A stretch of DNA of 64,000 nt from Bernardetiaceae bacterium (GTDB lineage Bacteria; Bacteroidota; Bacteroidia; Cytophagales; Thermoflexibacteraceae). The translations under genes were made by a program, and so were the position numbers. The stretch covers positions 40,978 through 104,977 of the forward strand of contig JANWVT010000012.1 in NCBI GenBank assembly GCA_025056255.1. The letters run 5' to 3'. The notes below the pieces were generated by a model. That model did no database searches, was not told where the DNA came from, and saw only the letters and a program-made list of their open reading frames with translations. Positions 44,453-54,305 of this stretch are shown here, in pieces (position 1 is the first letter of the stretch; every line of letters begins with the position of its first letter).

Positions 44453-45100
44453 ATGGAACAGTACCTAAAAAACACGTTTTTTATTGACCACGAAAGCACT
44501 CCAGTGCGTGCATTTGTGGCGAGTATCGATTGGAGCAATTGTGCTGCGCCTGTTGAGAAAGCAGTCCGTTTATACTATGCTGTGCGCGATGGTTTTCGCT
44601 ACAATCCACACCGTATTTCCATGCAACCTGAAGATTTTCGCGCCAGTGTGCAAGTGCAGCGCCCCGAGGGTCATTGCATTGACAAAGCTAATATATTGGT
44701 AGCAGCCGCCCGCGCCTTGGGCATTCCTGCACGGCTGGGATTTGCCAACGTTACTAATCACATTGGAACAGAAAAATTAGAAAAAGTATTAGGTACAACT
44801 GTTTTGGTTTTTCACGGGTTTGCAGAACTCTTTTTAGAAAACCAGTGGGTGAAAGCTACGCCTGCATTCAATGCCGAACTTTGTCAAAAACTCGATGTTG
44901 CGCCTTTAGAATTTAATGGCAGGGAAGACTCTGTTTTTCAACAGTTTAGCAAAAATGGCAATCGGTTTATGGAATACTTGCACTACTACGGCTCTTTTGA
45001 AGACTTGCCATTTGATATGATGATAGGCGAATGGAAAAAGTACTATCCTAAGTTGTTTTCCAAACCAGTGGAGCAGCTGATTATTTCAACCGATTTGTAG
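44453..45100 (+). CDS. transglutaminase-like domain protein
   Basis: 215 residues with the transglutaminase-like fold: 'AVRLYYAVRDGFRYNPHRI', the catalytic Cys in EGHCIDKANILVAAARALGIPARLGF and a following His in 'FHGFAELFLENQWVKATPAF', with a possible Asp/Asn further on. No signal peptide. Bacterial members are cysteine proteases or amidases rather than crosslinkers. It follows the ACAD terminator and may be independent. Confidence 0.82.
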   Translation: MEQYLKNTFFIDHESTPVRAFVASIDWSNCAAPVEKAVRLYYAVRDGFRYNPHRISMQPEDFRASVQVQRPEGHCIDKANILVAAARALGIPARLGFANVTNHIGTEKLEKVLGTTVLVFHGFAELFLENQWVKATPAFNAELCQKLDVAPLEFNGREDSVFQQFSKNGNRFMEYLHYYGSFEDLPFDMMIGEWKKYYPKLFSKPVEQLIISTDL

Positions 45101-45154
45101 GGAGTAAGTCCGTTGCTTACAGACAGAACTGTACACTATGTAATTAAACACTTG

Positions 45155-45200
45155 CAAATGCAATGTACACTTCGCCATTGCACGCTGGTGTTTGTGCATA
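45155..45200. repeat. inverted degenerate GTGCAAC element
   Basis: Read on the minus strand, CAGCGTGCAATGGCGAAGTG is close to the repeat unit of the 63-kb tracts. It lies in the gene-free stretch 45101-45414, otherwise empty save for the terminator at its end. Confidence 0.35.
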
Positions 45201-45352
45201 CATACGCATAATAGCAAGCATTCCCGCCGCCATTGTTGGTTTGTTCACGAATAATCACTTTAAGGGCACACAACAGCACAGCAAATAGTTTGTTTGTAAA
45301 GTATAGAAAATAAAAGCAAATTTTTTCAACTCATCCTTGTTGAGCTGTACAT

Positions 45353-45386
45353 AAAAAAACCACCTCAACAATTTCTGAGGTGGTTT
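45353..45386 (-). terminator. rho-independent terminator of ychF
   Basis: AACCACCTCA (45358-45367) and TGAGGTGGTT (45376-45385), 10 bp with an 8-nt loop; read on the minus strand the stem is followed by a run of T. It lies about 30 nt after the ychF stop codon. Confidence 0.8.
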
Positions 45387-45414
45387 GCTGTATAGTATCT
45401 GATTGCGTAAGTGT

Positions 45415-46515
45415 TTATACGTTAAAGCGAAAGTGCATAATATCGCCATCTTGCACTACGTATTCTTTTCCTTCAATAGCCACTTTGCCTGCTTCTCGGC
45501 AAGCGGCTTCGGTCCGATACTGAATATAGTCGGGTAGTTTAATGACTTCCGCTTTGATAAATCCGCGTTCAAAGTCGGAGTGAATGACGCCAGCGGCTTG
45601 TGGGGCTTTCCAACCGCGATGGATAGTCCATGCGCGCACCTCTTTTTCGCCTGCTGTGAAATAGGTAATCAGGTTGAGCAGGTCGTAAGAAGCACGAATC
45701 AGCCGGTCTAAACCAGATTTTTTCAGTCCGTATTCTTCCAAAAACATTTTGCGCTCTTCGGGGTCTTCCAAAGCAGCAATTTGCGCTTCAATAGCAGCAC
45801 AAATAACAACTACTTGTGCGTTTTCGTCTTTTACAGCCTCTTTCAAGCGCTCTACGTGTTGGTTACTACCTTGGGCAAGGTCTGATTCTTTTACGTTGGC
45901 AGCATAAATAACTGGCTTTTGAGTGAGTAGAAACAGGTCTGCTACGGCTTCCCACTCTTCTGGGTCAGCCTCGAGGGTGCGTACATTTTTACCCTGTTCC
46001 AAATGTGCCTTTACTTTTTCCAGTGTTGCCAGTTCTTTTTTGCTTTTAGCATCGCCCGATTTGGCTGCGCGCTGCACTTTGGCTAATTTTTTTTCTACCG
46101 ACTCTAAGTCGCGGAGTTGTAGCTCGGTATCAATAATTTCTTTGTCGGCAACGGGGTCTACTTTGCCAGCTACGTGAATCACATTGTCATCGTCGAAACA
46201 GCGAATTACGTGGATGATGGCGTCTACTTCGCGAATATTTGCCAAAAACTGGTTGCCCAATCCTTCGCCCTTGCTAGCGCCTTTTACCAGCCCAGCTATG
46301 TCCACAAATTCAATGATAGCAGGGATAACCTTTTGCGGTTTGACAATTTCAGCCAATATATCCAAGCGCTCATCGGGAACGGTTACAACCCCTACGTTTG
46401 GTTCAATGGTGCAGAAAGGATAATTTGCTGCCTCAGCTTTGGCATTAGAAAGTGCGTTGAACAGCGTGGATTTGCCTACATTGGGCAGTCCAACAATACC
46501 GCATTTAAGTCCCAT
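45415..46515 (-). CDS. ychF: redox-regulated ATPase YchF (Obg-like)
   Basis: A 366-residue P-loop protein of the Obg family that hydrolyses ATP and associates with ribosomes. G1 GLPNVGKST (residues 8-16), G3 [20 protein letters not shown], the NXXE-type ATP-specific motif near '[10 protein letters not shown]', and the C-terminal TGS domain '[14 protein letters not shown]' to [11 protein letters not shown] are present. A complete, standard-length member. It carries a TAGCTTTG promoter box 22-29 nt upstream. Confidence 0.95.
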   Translation of the reverse strand: MGLKCGIVGLPNVGKSTLFNALSNAKAEAANYPFCTIEPNVGVVTVPDERLDILAEIVKPQKVIPAIIEFVDIAGLVKGASKGEGLGNQFLANIREVDAIIHVIRCFDDDNVIHVAGKVDPVADKEIIDTELQLRDLESVEKKLAKVQRAAKSGDAKSKKELATLEKVKAHLEQGKNVRTLEADPEEWEAVADLFLLTQKPVIYAANVKESDLAQGSNQHVERLKEAVKDENAQVVVICAAIEAQIAALEDPEERKMFLEEYGLKKSGLDRLIRASYDLLNLITYFTAGEKEVRAWTIHRGWKAPQAAGVIHSDFERGFIKAEVIKLPDYIQYRTEAACREAGKVAIEGKEYVVQDGDIMHFRFNV

Positions 46516-46536
46516 TACATTCTATTTTTCAGGGCG

Positions 46537-46544
46537 CAAAGCTA
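46537..46544 (-). promoter_or_regulatory. -7 box (TAGCTTTG) of ychF
   Basis: A perfect TAnnTTTG box 21 nt before the ychF ATG. No TTG at a 17-20 nt spacing was seen. Confidence 0.4.
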
Positions 46545-46550
46545 TGCAAT

Positions 46551-47825
46551 TCAGGCAAGACTTTTGAGCGCGGCTACTAATTTATCTAAATCAGCTATGG
46601 TAGTATATAAATGAGGAGTGATGCGCACGCCTTTTACGGCAGGTGTGTCTATTGCTACGGTAAATATTTTGTGTTTATCGTATAAAAAATCAGCTAATTG
46701 TGTGGGGGTCATTCCTTTGGCAGCTACATTGCCCAGTGCACAGGAGCGTTGTTTTTCCAAAGGCATGTTGAGCGTCAGATGTGGCATAGTAGCGGCTTTT
46801 TCCGCCCAATAGTGGCACAAATAGCGAAGGCGGGCTTCTTTGAGTTGGCCGCCTATTAAGTGATGAAAGCGAAGGGCATCGGCAATAGCTAAGTGGTTAG
46901 AGCAGGGTTGTGTGCCATTGCGTTCAAACTTGCGGATGTTGTGCTCACCGGTAGAAACATCGCCAAATAGTGGCCAAATGTTGGCAATTTTTTCTTTGCG
47001 GATGTAAAGCATTCCTGAGCCGAGTGGTGCACAAAGCCATTTGTGTAGGCTTGTGCCGTAGTAGTCGCAGTTTAAATCGGGTATTTTAAAATGTAATTGA
47101 CCAAATGCGTGTGCGCCGTCAACAATAACCTCTATTTGCCGTTGTTTGCCCAGTTCGCATAACTGGCGTACGGGCAGTACTTGTCCGGTTAGGTTGATGA
47201 CATGCGTTACCAGCATGGCTTTGGTGCGCTTGGTGATAGCCTGCTGGTAAGTTTGTAATATTTCTTCATCAGTTTTAGGATGTAGTGGTAGAGAAACCGT
47301 TTTGACTACAATTCCCTCGCGTTTGGCACGCATGTGAACTGCTTCTACCATGTTGGGATAGTCTTGGTCAGAAATGATAAATTCATCGCCTTTTTGCAAA
47401 GGCAACCCCATAATCAGGTTGTCTAATGCTTCGGTAGTATTGCGTACAAGGGCAATTTCATCAGGGGAAACACCTGCAAACTCAGCCAATAAACTGCGAA
47501 TGCCCTCTCGTTCGCTAAACTGGCGACGGCGCATGTAAAATGTATGCAAGCGGTTGATTTCTTCAATGTTGTTTATCCATGCCTGTTGCGTTTCTAAGGG
47601 CATTGGGCTGAAATAGCCATTTTCTAAATTGATGAAATGAGGTGAAGGGCGAAACATTCGCTGAACGGGTAGCCAGAAGCGTTCGTCGCGGGCTAGCTCT
47701 TCCAGATTGCCGGTTCGTTCAAATTGGGAAAGTTCTTTTTCCAAATAGTCAAGAGCCTTCGGCTGCACCAAGGCAATGCTGCTTGCAGTAGTTAAAGTTT
47801 GACGAATGAATTTTCTTCGTTGCAT
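46551..47825 (-). CDS. aminotransferase class V-fold PLP enzyme with twin-arginine start
   Basis: 424 residues. The start MQRRKFIRQTLTTASSIALV looks like a Tat signal (RRKFIR). The PLP domain has 'GVSPDEIALVRNTTEALDNLI', VTHVINLTGQVLPV, 'DGAHAFGQLHF' and the Schiff-base lysine in YGTSLHKWLCAPLGSG. Best relatives are isopenicillin-N epimerase-like/cysteine desulfurase-like enzymes, several of which are exported in Bacteroidota. Substrate unknown. ATG 47825 is selected; the first codon upstream in the frame does not start the Tat motif. It is 5 nt downstream of the STAS-like gene. Confidence 0.85.
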   Translation of the reverse strand: MQRRKFIRQTLTTASSIALVQPKALDYLEKELSQFERTGNLEELARDERFWLPVQRMFRPSPHFINLENGYFSPMPLETQQAWINNIEEINRLHTFYMRRRQFSEREGIRSLLAEFAGVSPDEIALVRNTTEALDNLIMGLPLQKGDEFIISDQDYPNMVEAVHMRAKREGIVVKTVSLPLHPKTDEEILQTYQQAITKRTKAMLVTHVINLTGQVLPVRQLCELGKQRQIEVIVDGAHAFGQLHFKIPDLNCDYYGTSLHKWLCAPLGSGMLYIRKEKIANIWPLFGDVSTGEHNIRKFERNGTQPCSNHLAIADALRFHHLIGGQLKEARLRYLCHYWAEKAATMPHLTLNMPLEKQRSCALGNVAAKGMTPTQLADFLYDKHKIFTVAIDTPAVKGVRITPHLYTTIADLDKLVAALKSLA

Positions 47826-47830
47826 ATTTT

Positions 47831-48268
47831 TTACGAAATAAGCCAATTGAGTGCTTGCTGCTCATCATAAAAATTCCGAATATCAACAACAGCCTCGTTG
47901 TGTTGCTGTGCCTGATTTACCTCGTCAATAATCTGTTCATTAGAGAGTTCAGCAATCATATCTACGGGCATTATCAGGGCATACTTTTTTAAATAGCCTT
48001 CTTTGGCTAACTGTTGCATGTAATCTGCTACCCATTGCTGAATTTCAGGGTGGATAGGATAGTTAACAGCTATGCTGTTGTCTAACACTTTTGAGCAAGC
48101 TTTTTCGCGAATAAGTTCAAAACAAGCTATTACTTCTTGTTTGAAAAGTTCTTCACTAGGCATTTCATTTGCGGCTAACCATTCACAGTAAAGTATTTTG
48201 TTTGTAGGCTCAATAGAGCAATGCACCAAAGCACCTTCGTAAATAAGGTTGAAATGTTCTTTGCTCAT
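47831..48268 (-). CDS. STAS/SpoIIAA-like protein (paralogue of 25128)
   Basis: 145 residues from ATG 48268 (MSKEHFNLIYEG). Features: 'TNKILYCEWLAANEMPSEELFKQ', 'DNSIAVNYPIHPEIQQWVADY' and end QQALNWLIS. The pattern lines up by eye with the product of 25128-25544 (ILYCEW / MQVSW; PEIQQWV / PETQEWV; ALNWLIS / AMDWLMA), so the two are paralogues. In both cases the gene directly precedes an unrelated enzyme gene. Function unknown. Confidence 0.65.
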   Translation of the reverse strand: MSKEHFNLIYEGALVHCSIEPTNKILYCEWLAANEMPSEELFKQEVIACFELIREKACSKVLDNSIAVNYPIHPEIQQWVADYMQQLAKEGYLKKYALIMPVDMIAELSNEQIIDEVNQAQQHNEAVVDIRNFYDEQQALNWLIS

Positions 48269-48380
48269 TTGTTCAACGCTGGACAAAATTTATAACAAAG
48301 ATACTTTTCATTTGTTAATTACTCAAACCATTGAAACACTGAGTTTAAATTTGTGGTTATAGCTGAAATCTTTGTAAACT

Positions 48381-48596
48381 ATGGAGCAACAACCTGTTAA
48401 AAGAGAAAAAAATACCCTTGCCGACTATTTTTCGTTCGGTCCTATGATAGGTTATTTTTTTCGCGTTTTTAGGAAAGATGGTGGCAGCGGACACATTAAT
48501 TTCAATTTACGCATGATGCACGGCATCAACCGCATTTCCATTGTGATGTTTTTGATATGTCTAATTGTGATTATTGTGCGCCGCTTATTTTTGTAA
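48381..48596 (+). CDS. DUF6728-type small membrane protein
   Basis: 71 residues: a soluble start with 'DYFSFGPMIGYFFRVFRK', then NFNLRMMHGINRISIVMFL running into a single C-terminal membrane helix (ISIVMFLICLIVIIVRRLF). The 'NFNLRxMHxINxISIxMFL' segment is how I remember DUF6728, a Bacteroidota family. No function known. Confidence 0.7.
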   Translation: MEQQPVKREKNTLADYFSFGPMIGYFFRVFRKDGGSGHINFNLRMMHGINRISIVMFLICLIVIIVRRLFL

Positions 48597-48756
48597 CTTT
48601 TTGTAGAAAAAACTGCATTTTTTTATATAATCAGCTTGGAGTTACTTGTCTGCTAAGAGCATGTTTAGGTTTTGCAGGGGCAAACAGGATGGATAAAAAA
48701 CCTAAATTATTACTTAGACAGGATGGCAAGATTCAAAATTGTAGCATTGAGTAGCA

Positions 48757-48810
48757 GACACGCAACAATAGCGCATGTAACGGTGTGCGCAACGTAATAG
48801 AAGTTGCATG
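48757..48810. repeat. degenerate CAAC element upstream of the hemL end
   Basis: CACGCAACAATAGCGCATG and GTGTGCGCAACGTAATAG are close to the repeat unit of the 63-kb tracts. It lies in the gap 48597-48842, where a GACAGGATGG/ACAGGATGG motif pair (near 48685 and 48718) also occurs. No gene there is supported. Confidence 0.3.
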
Positions 48811-48842
48811 TTCAAATGATTGATTACATTGCGCACATTAGT

Positions 48843-50156
48843 TTATTTGTGCACTACAGCCATTCGCTCGGCTACCATAGCCAACACTTCCGCATGAGCT
48901 TGTTCGATATGTTGCAAGTCAGCCTCGCTTAGCGCTGCTGATACAAATAAACTTTCAAACTGAGAAGGTGCTAAATACACACCTCGTGCCAACATTTCGC
49001 GGAAATAGAAAGCAAACATTGCCGTATCGGAAGTTTTAGCACTTTCAAAGTCGGTAACAGGTTTTTCTGTGAAAAATAAGCTGTACATAGAGCCCATTTC
49101 GTTAATGGTGAAGTTTAGCCCGTTATTTTTTAATGCCTTGCGAATGCCTTCGGTAATTTGGCGCGTGTGTTGGTTTACCTGTTCGTATATTTCTGGGTGT
49201 TCGTTTAGATAGCGAAGCGTAGCAATGCCGGCGCTCATAGCAATAGGATTTCCAGAAAGGGTACCAGCTTGGTAAACTTTTCCGGCAGGTGATACGCAAT
49301 CCATGATTTCTTTTTTGCCACCATAGGCACCTACAGGTAGTCCTCCGCCAATAATTTTGCCCATAGTAGTTATATCTGGGCAAATATTGAAAATTTTTTG
49401 AGCGCCACCTTGGGAAAGGCGAAAACCTGTCATCACCTCGTCAAAAATATAAACAATGCCGTGCTTATCGCAAAGAGTGCGAAGCCCTTCCAAAAATCCT
49501 TTTTGAGGCAGTACACAGCCCATGTTGCCTACTACTGGCTCAACAATGATGGCAGCTATTTGGTCAGGGTTAGCCTCAATGAGGGCTTCTACGGCAGCTA
49601 AATTGTTGTACGGAGCAATGAGCGTATCGTTGGCAACTCCTTGCGTAACGCCGGGGCTATCGGGTGTGCCCATGGTAACCGCACCGCTGCCGGCTGCAAT
49701 CAGGAAACTGTCGCCGTGTCCATGATAGCATCCCTCGAACTTGATAATTTTATTGCGTCCCGTATATCCTCTGGCAACGCGGATAGCCGACATACATGCC
49801 TCTGTTCCACTGTTTACCATGCGTACTTTTTCTACTGAAGGCACCATGCTGCAAATCAGTTCTGCCATTTCTATTTCTTTGCGGGTGGGTGCCCCAAAAG
49901 AAAAAGAGTCTTCTACTGCTCTTACAATTGCTTCTTGCACAACAGGATGGGCATGCCCGAGTATCATGGGTCCCCACGAATTGATGAGTTCTATGTAGCG
50001 GTTGCCGTCTTCGTCAAAAATATATGCACCTCTTGCAGATTTGATGAATACTGGGCTGCCTCCTACAGCACGAAAAGCGCGCACCGGCGAATTTACCCCG
50101 CCAGGAATTACTTGTAGTGCACGTTGAAAAAGCTCTTGACTGGTTGAATGGTTCAT
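48843..50156 (-). CDS. hemL: glutamate-1-semialdehyde 2,1-aminomutase
   Basis: A PLP enzyme making 5-aminolevulinate in the C5 route to haem. The first residues SQELFQRALQVIPGGVNSPVRAF, 'GTEACMSAIRVARGYTGRNKI', 'YIFDEVMTGFRLSQGGAQ', the PLP-lysine in ITTMGKIIGGGLPVGAYGG and 'YQAGTLSGNPIAMSAG' are diagnostic. 437 residues, full length. It stands alone; no other hem gene is in the window. Confidence 0.96.
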   Translation of the reverse strand: MNHSTSQELFQRALQVIPGGVNSPVRAFRAVGGSPVFIKSARGAYIFDEDGNRYIELINSWGPMILGHAHPVVQEAIVRAVEDSFSFGAPTRKEIEMAELICSMVPSVEKVRMVNSGTEACMSAIRVARGYTGRNKIIKFEGCYHGHGDSFLIAAGSGAVTMGTPDSPGVTQGVANDTLIAPYNNLAAVEALIEANPDQIAAIIVEPVVGNMGCVLPQKGFLEGLRTLCDKHGIVYIFDEVMTGFRLSQGGAQKIFNICPDITTMGKIIGGGLPVGAYGGKKEIMDCVSPAGKVYQAGTLSGNPIAMSAGIATLRYLNEHPEIYEQVNQHTRQITEGIRKALKNNGLNFTINEMGSMYSLFFTEKPVTDFESAKTSDTAMFAFYFREMLARGVYLAPSQFESLFVSAALSEADLQHIEQAHAEVLAMVAERMAVVHK

Positions 50157-50208
50157 ATGATTAGAACAGAGATAAATTTATTTGACAAATGACTACCAAA
50201 ACAACGGG

Positions 50209-50769
50209 CTATCGCTTAGCTAGTGGAAAACGCATGCGATAGTTGTGCTTTACTTCTCCTTTGCTGATTTTAGCTAATTTACTTTGCAGCAGTCGCTTTT
50301 TAAGTGGGTTGAGATGGTCAATAAAAAGGATGCCTTGAATATGGTCGTATTCGTGCTGAATGACGCGGGCTTTCATGCCGTCATAGGTTTCCTCGTGGAG
50401 CTGCCAGTTCTCATCATAATAGCGAACGCGCACCTGCGACTGGCGCATTACCTCTTCTCGGATGGAAGGAATGCTCAAACAGCCCTCTTCGAAGCCCCAC
50501 TTCTCGCCTGTTTGTTCTAAAATAACAGGATTGATAAATACTTTTTTGAAATCTTTTATCTCTTCATCGTCCGTTCCACTGCCATCTACCACGAACAGGC
50601 GCAAAGAAAGCCCTATTTGGGGGGCTGCCAGCCCAATACCTTCTGCATGGTGCATGGTATCGAACATATCAGCAATGAGTTGAGGCAGGTTGGGTGGATT
50701 GTCGTGGGTTAGCTCTGCAGCCACTTTTCGCAATACGGGGTCGCCATAAGCTACGATTGGATAAATCAT
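50209..50769 (-). CDS. def: peptide deformylase
   Basis: A 186-residue metalloenzyme removing the N-formyl group from new proteins. Motif 1 GIGLAAPQIG (residues 45-54), motif 2 EEGCLSIP and motif 3 QHEYDHIQGILF supply the metal Cys, two His and catalytic Glu. The ATG overlaps the ruvX stop (ATGA), so translation is coupled. Confidence 0.96.
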   Translation of the reverse strand: MIYPIVAYGDPVLRKVAAELTHDNPPNLPQLIADMFDTMHHAEGIGLAAPQIGLSLRLFVVDGSGTDDEEIKDFKKVFINPVILEQTGEKWGFEEGCLSIPSIREEVMRQSQVRVRYYDENWQLHEETYDGMKARVIQHEYDHIQGILFIDHLNPLKKRLLQSKLAKISKGEVKHNYRMRFPLAKR

Positions 50770-51203
50770 AAGGCTGTATTCTTTTTTTGTTCCATGTACG
50801 ATTGTAGAATAAGGGCAGCGCTCACTTTATCTAAATTGCCTGCCTTTTCTTTGCGGTCTTTTTTTTTGCTTCCGGCGGCAATCATGCTTTGCATGGCTAT
50901 AATAGAAGTAAGCCTTTCATCCATTTCGTAAACGGGAATATGAGGATATTTTTTTCGCAAAGATTTGACAAAACCCTTTACTAATGGAGTAGTACTGGTT
51001 TCAGTATTGTCCAGTTTTTTTGGCAATCCAACTATTATTTCGTCTACTTGCTCAGTACTGAGGTAGTTTGTCAAGAAATCCATTAGTTGTGCAGTAGCAA
51101 CTGTTTCCAGTGGAGAAGCAATTAGTTGCAAAGGGTCGCTTACTGCAATACCTGTGCGCTTGCTGCCGTAGTCAATGGCTAAAATTCTACCCAATTTTTT
51201 CAC
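50766..51203 (-). CDS. ruvX: Holliday-junction resolvase-like protein RuvX/YqgF
   Basis: 145 residues, RNase H-like fold: GRILAIDYGSKRTGIAVSD at the start, IIVGLPKKLDN in the middle and 'VYEMDERLTSI' near the end, with the conserved acidic residues of the YqgF group (pre-16S rRNA nuclease or resolvase role). The start is a GTG at 51203, giving VKKLGRILAIDYG; the frame stays open 52 codons further upstream, but that part has no similarity and overlaps dapF. A TATTTTTG promoter box lies 13-20 nt before it. Confidence 0.92.
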   Translation of the reverse strand: MKKLGRILAIDYGSKRTGIAVSDPLQLIASPLETVATAQLMDFLTNYLSTEQVDEIIVGLPKKLDNTETSTTPLVKGFVKSLRKKYPHIPVYEMDERLTSIIAMQSMIAAGSKKKDRKEKAGNLDKVSAALILQSYMEQKKNTAL

Positions 51204-51215
51204 GAAATTGCAGCG

Positions 51216-51223
51216 CAAAAATA
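51216..51223 (-). promoter_or_regulatory. -7 box (TATTTTTG) for ruvX-def
   Basis: A perfect TAnnTTTG on the minus strand in the 42-nt gap between ruvX and divergent dapF, supporting the GTG start of ruvX. Confidence 0.35.
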
Positions 51224-51245
51224 ACGCAAAATATCGTAAAAACGG

Positions 51246-52037
51246 ATGGAAATACGCTTTTTCAAGTATCAAGGTACAGGCAACGACTTTGTCATGATTG
51301 ACAATCGGTCGCAGCAGTTTCCAGTTGAAGATAGAGAGCGCATAGCTGCGCTTTGTCATCGCCGCTTTGGCATTGGAGCAGATGGATTAATCTTGATACA
51401 AACTCACCCAGTATATGCTTTTGAAATGATATATTTTAATGCCGACGGAAAGCGAGGCAGTTTTTGTGGCAATGGCGGACGTTGTGCTGTAGCTTTTGCC
51501 GCTCAACTGGGTATGATTCACCGCAATGCAGACTTTTGGGCGGCAGACGGTCTGCATCGGGCACGCATAGATGAGCAAGAGCAAGTGTGGCTGCAAATGA
51601 CAGACGTGGCACATATGAGCACTTGGCAGGAAGGGTATTTTCTCGATACTGGCTCGCCGCACGTGGTGCTGTTTGTTCCTTCCGTTGCCAACTTTCCCGT
51701 GTACGAACAAGGAAAAAAAATTCGGTATTCGGCAGATTTTGCGCCCGGAGGCACTAATGTCAATTTTGTGGAAATACTTGCTGACCAGTTGCTACACGTG
51801 CGTACTTATGAGCGAGGGGTAGAAGATGAAACCTATTCGTGTGGAACGGGCGCAACAGCAGCTGCCATAGCCTACCATGCCGCTCAACAGCACTTGGCTA
51901 ATGGTCAGCAAACGGTTCGGGTGTGTACCAAAGGCGGAAATTTACAAGTGAGCTTTCGGTGTGATTCGGGACATTTTTCCGATGTTTGGTTGGCAGGACC
52001 TGCCCAGTATGTTTTTAGTGGCATTATTCAGTTTTAA
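51246..52037 (+). CDS. dapF: diaminopimelate epimerase
   Basis: Converts LL- to meso-diaminopimelate for peptidoglycan and lysine. The two active-site cysteines are in FCGNGGRCAVAF (about residue 78) and SCGTGATAAAI (about 198), with 'QGTGNDFVMIDNR' as the start block. 263 residues, complete. It is divergent from ruvX and 20 nt upstream of proA. Confidence 0.95.
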   Translation: MEIRFFKYQGTGNDFVMIDNRSQQFPVEDRERIAALCHRRFGIGADGLILIQTHPVYAFEMIYFNADGKRGSFCGNGGRCAVAFAAQLGMIHRNADFWAADGLHRARIDEQEQVWLQMTDVAHMSTWQEGYFLDTGSPHVVLFVPSVANFPVYEQGKKIRYSADFAPGGTNVNFVEILADQLLHVRTYERGVEDETYSCGTGATAAAIAYHAAQQHLANGQQTVRVCTKGGNLQVSFRCDSGHFSDVWLAGPAQYVFSGIIQF

Positions 52038-52057
52038 AATAGCTTGAAACTTTACAA

Positions 52058-53308
52058 ATGAATACCCTTGTAAGTTTGATTGACCGGTCGGTAATGGCAA
52101 GCCGCATGCTGGCACAAATACCCCAACAAACTGTCGCCAGAGCGTTACAGATGCTTGCTGATGCTATTGTGGAGGCAGCTCCGACCATTTTAGCTGCCAA
52201 TGCAGCAGATTTAGCGCGCATGTTGCCCAACGACCCTAAATATGACCGCTTGCTGCTTTCCACAGAGCGGATTAATAATATTGCTCAGGAAATCAGGCAC
52301 GTAGCGCAATTGCCTTCACCGTTGGGCGAAATATTGGAAGAGCGCCGACTCAGCAACGGGCTGCACTTGCAAAAAGTTCGTGTGCCGCTTGGTGTGGTGG
52401 GCATCATTTACGAAGCTCGACCTAACGTAACCTTAGATGTATCGGCTTTGTGCCTTCGCTCGGGCAATGCAGCCTTGCTGAAAGGAGGGAGTGATGCCTC
52501 TGCTACCAATGAAGCCCTATCAGCAATTATTCGGCAAACCCTTGTTGCTGCCAACTTACCTGCTGATGCCATTATACTGTTACCTGCTGCACGCGAAGCC
52601 ACCGAAGTACTTTTACAAGCAGTAGGAAAGGTGGATGTGATTATCCCGCGCGGCAGCAAGCAACTAATCGACTTTGTGCGCCAACATGCACGCGTACCTG
52701 TTATTGAAACAGGAGCAGGTATTGTACACACTTATGTAGACAGCAGTGCCGACACAGCCAAAGCCGCCAATATTATTTTTAATGCCAAAACCCGCCGCGT
52801 GAGTGTTTGCAATGCGTTAGATTGCTTGATTGTTCACCGAGATAAACTTGCCGAGTTAGCCGATATCACTTGTGGACTGGCAGCTAAGCAAGTACAAATT
52901 TTTGCTGACGAACAAGCCTATGCCGCACTTAAGCACCACTATCCAGAGCATTTGCTAAAAAAGGCAGCCCCAGAACACTTTGGGGTTGAATTTTTAGACT
53001 ACAAAATGAGCATAAAAACAGTAGCAAATATAGAGGAAGCCTTATTACACATAGCCGCATACTCTTCTAAACACAGCGAAGCTATCATTGCGGAGGATAG
53101 TGCTGCTATTGAGCGTTTTTTAGATGAAGTAGATGCTGCTGCAGTGTATGCTAATGCCTCTACTGCCTTCACCGACGGGGCACAGTTTGGCATGGGGGCA
53201 GAAATAGGCATCAGTACGCAAAAACTGCATGCACGCGGTCCGATGGCATTGCCCGAGCTAACCAGCTACAAGTGGAAAATCAGAGGAAACGGACAAACAC
53301 GCCCTTGA
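52058..53308 (+). CDS. proA: gamma-glutamyl phosphate reductase
   Basis: The second enzyme of proline synthesis, NADPH-dependent reduction of glutamyl phosphate to the semialdehyde. Blocks '[18 protein letters not shown]', '[14 protein letters not shown]', '[14 protein letters not shown]' and the catalytic Cys in [13 protein letters not shown], then [35 protein letters not shown] in outline, are typical. 416 residues. proB is not adjacent; dapF is 20 nt upstream, so the two may share a transcript. Confidence 0.95.
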   Translation: MNTLVSLIDRSVMASRMLAQIPQQTVARALQMLADAIVEAAPTILAANAADLARMLPNDPKYDRLLLSTERINNIAQEIRHVAQLPSPLGEILEERRLSNGLHLQKVRVPLGVVGIIYEARPNVTLDVSALCLRSGNAALLKGGSDASATNEALSAIIRQTLVAANLPADAIILLPAAREATEVLLQAVGKVDVIIPRGSKQLIDFVRQHARVPVIETGAGIVHTYVDSSADTAKAANIIFNAKTRRVSVCNALDCLIVHRDKLAELADITCGLAAKQVQIFADEQAYAALKHHYPEHLLKKAAPEHFGVEFLDYKMSIKTVANIEEALLHIAAYSSKHSEAIIAEDSAAIERFLDEVDAAAVYANASTAFTDGAQFGMGAEIGISTQKLHARGPMALPELTSYKWKIRGNGQTRP

Positions 53309-53309
53309 C

Positions 53310-54134
53310 TTATGGATTGCAAAACGAACAAAAAGCTGGGTCAGCTTCCTGATGCTCTTTGCTGAGCACTTCCTCAGCGTAACCACAAGTAGGGCATTCC
53401 AAAGTATATCCTTTGGGCTGTTGAGTAGGAAGCCCGCACCAGCTACATGGCAACCCAACAATGGCTTTCCCTTTTCCAAAGCCGGGTTTGCTACATTGGG
53501 GGCATAATGCGCTTAGTCGTGCTACCAAGTCTGCAACAGCAGCCGCAATAGCTTTGCAACGAGTGGGGTTGTGCATAGCGCGCATATCTGTTTCTATCCA
53601 AACCGCACCACTGGCTGCCAATCCTTTGCTAACTGCATGAGTCAGTGTTTCGTAGTCGCGAATGCCTTTTACAATTGGCTGAGTGCGCACAATTAAGCCA
53701 TGTGCAGGAAAACCAACGTTGTCAGCAAATTCCAATGCTTGCTCCACAGATGTTACGCTTTTTTGCGAAAAGTTCGTTTCGGTAGTGAAGTATTCTCCAC
53801 AAACTTCTATACCCAGTTGTGTATCTACCAACATCACCATTTCGCAATTGGCAGCTACAAAAGGAACAGTAGGATGCGGACCAAACGAGCCCTCGCTTGC
53901 TAAACCTATAGGGTAGCCTGTTTGCCGGATGGCTGCCTCGCACTTAAGTCTGGCAGCATGCCGCTGGGTGCCTTGTCGTTCAATCTCTCCAGTAAAAGTA
54001 CCAAACAAGTCTGTATTAACAGCTGCTACCTGAACCTGCATGCCCAGTTGCTCTGCAAGAATAGGGGCAATAATTTGCTCTTTGGCATGCATAGTTGCCA
54101 AAGCGGCAATACGGTTTTTAAAAAGTGGATGCAT
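53310..54134 (-). CDS. DUF6671 family protein with zinc-ribbon-like C-terminus
   Basis: 274 residues. The first 200 form a soluble domain: 'FGTFTGEIERQGTQRHAARLKC', IGLASEGSFGPHP and MLVDTQLGIEVCGEYF. The C-terminus holds four CxxC pairs, CPQCSKPGFG, CSWCGLPTQ, CPTCGYAEE and FCSFC, a double zinc-ribbon. I recall this combination as DUF6671, function unknown. It ends 2 nt from the convergent proA stop codon. Confidence 0.75.
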   Translation of the reverse strand: MHPLFKNRIAALATMHAKEQIIAPILAEQLGMQVQVAAVNTDLFGTFTGEIERQGTQRHAARLKCEAAIRQTGYPIGLASEGSFGPHPTVPFVAANCEMVMLVDTQLGIEVCGEYFTTETNFSQKSVTSVEQALEFADNVGFPAHGLIVRTQPIVKGIRDYETLTHAVSKGLAASGAVWIETDMRAMHNPTRCKAIAAAVADLVARLSALCPQCSKPGFGKGKAIVGLPCSWCGLPTQQPKGYTLECPTCGYAEEVLSKEHQEADPAFCSFCNP

Positions 54135-54305
54135 TTATTTGCAAACAAGCTAAAAACAAACGGATTTTCGGCAGCAAATTTAATTTTTAATGCAAGTTGT
54201 TTGTAACTTATTTGATAATCAGTCGCTTACAAGTAGAAGCGCGCAAATGGTAAGAAGTTCACCTGCAGGTTGGCTACTTACAAGTAAAAAATACAAAAGC
54301 AACAA

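Noticed and set aside
48557..48754. 65-codon plus-strand frame after the DUF6728 gene
   Set aside because: It overlaps the DUF6728 gene in another frame and its tail is produced by GACAGGATGG-type motifs.
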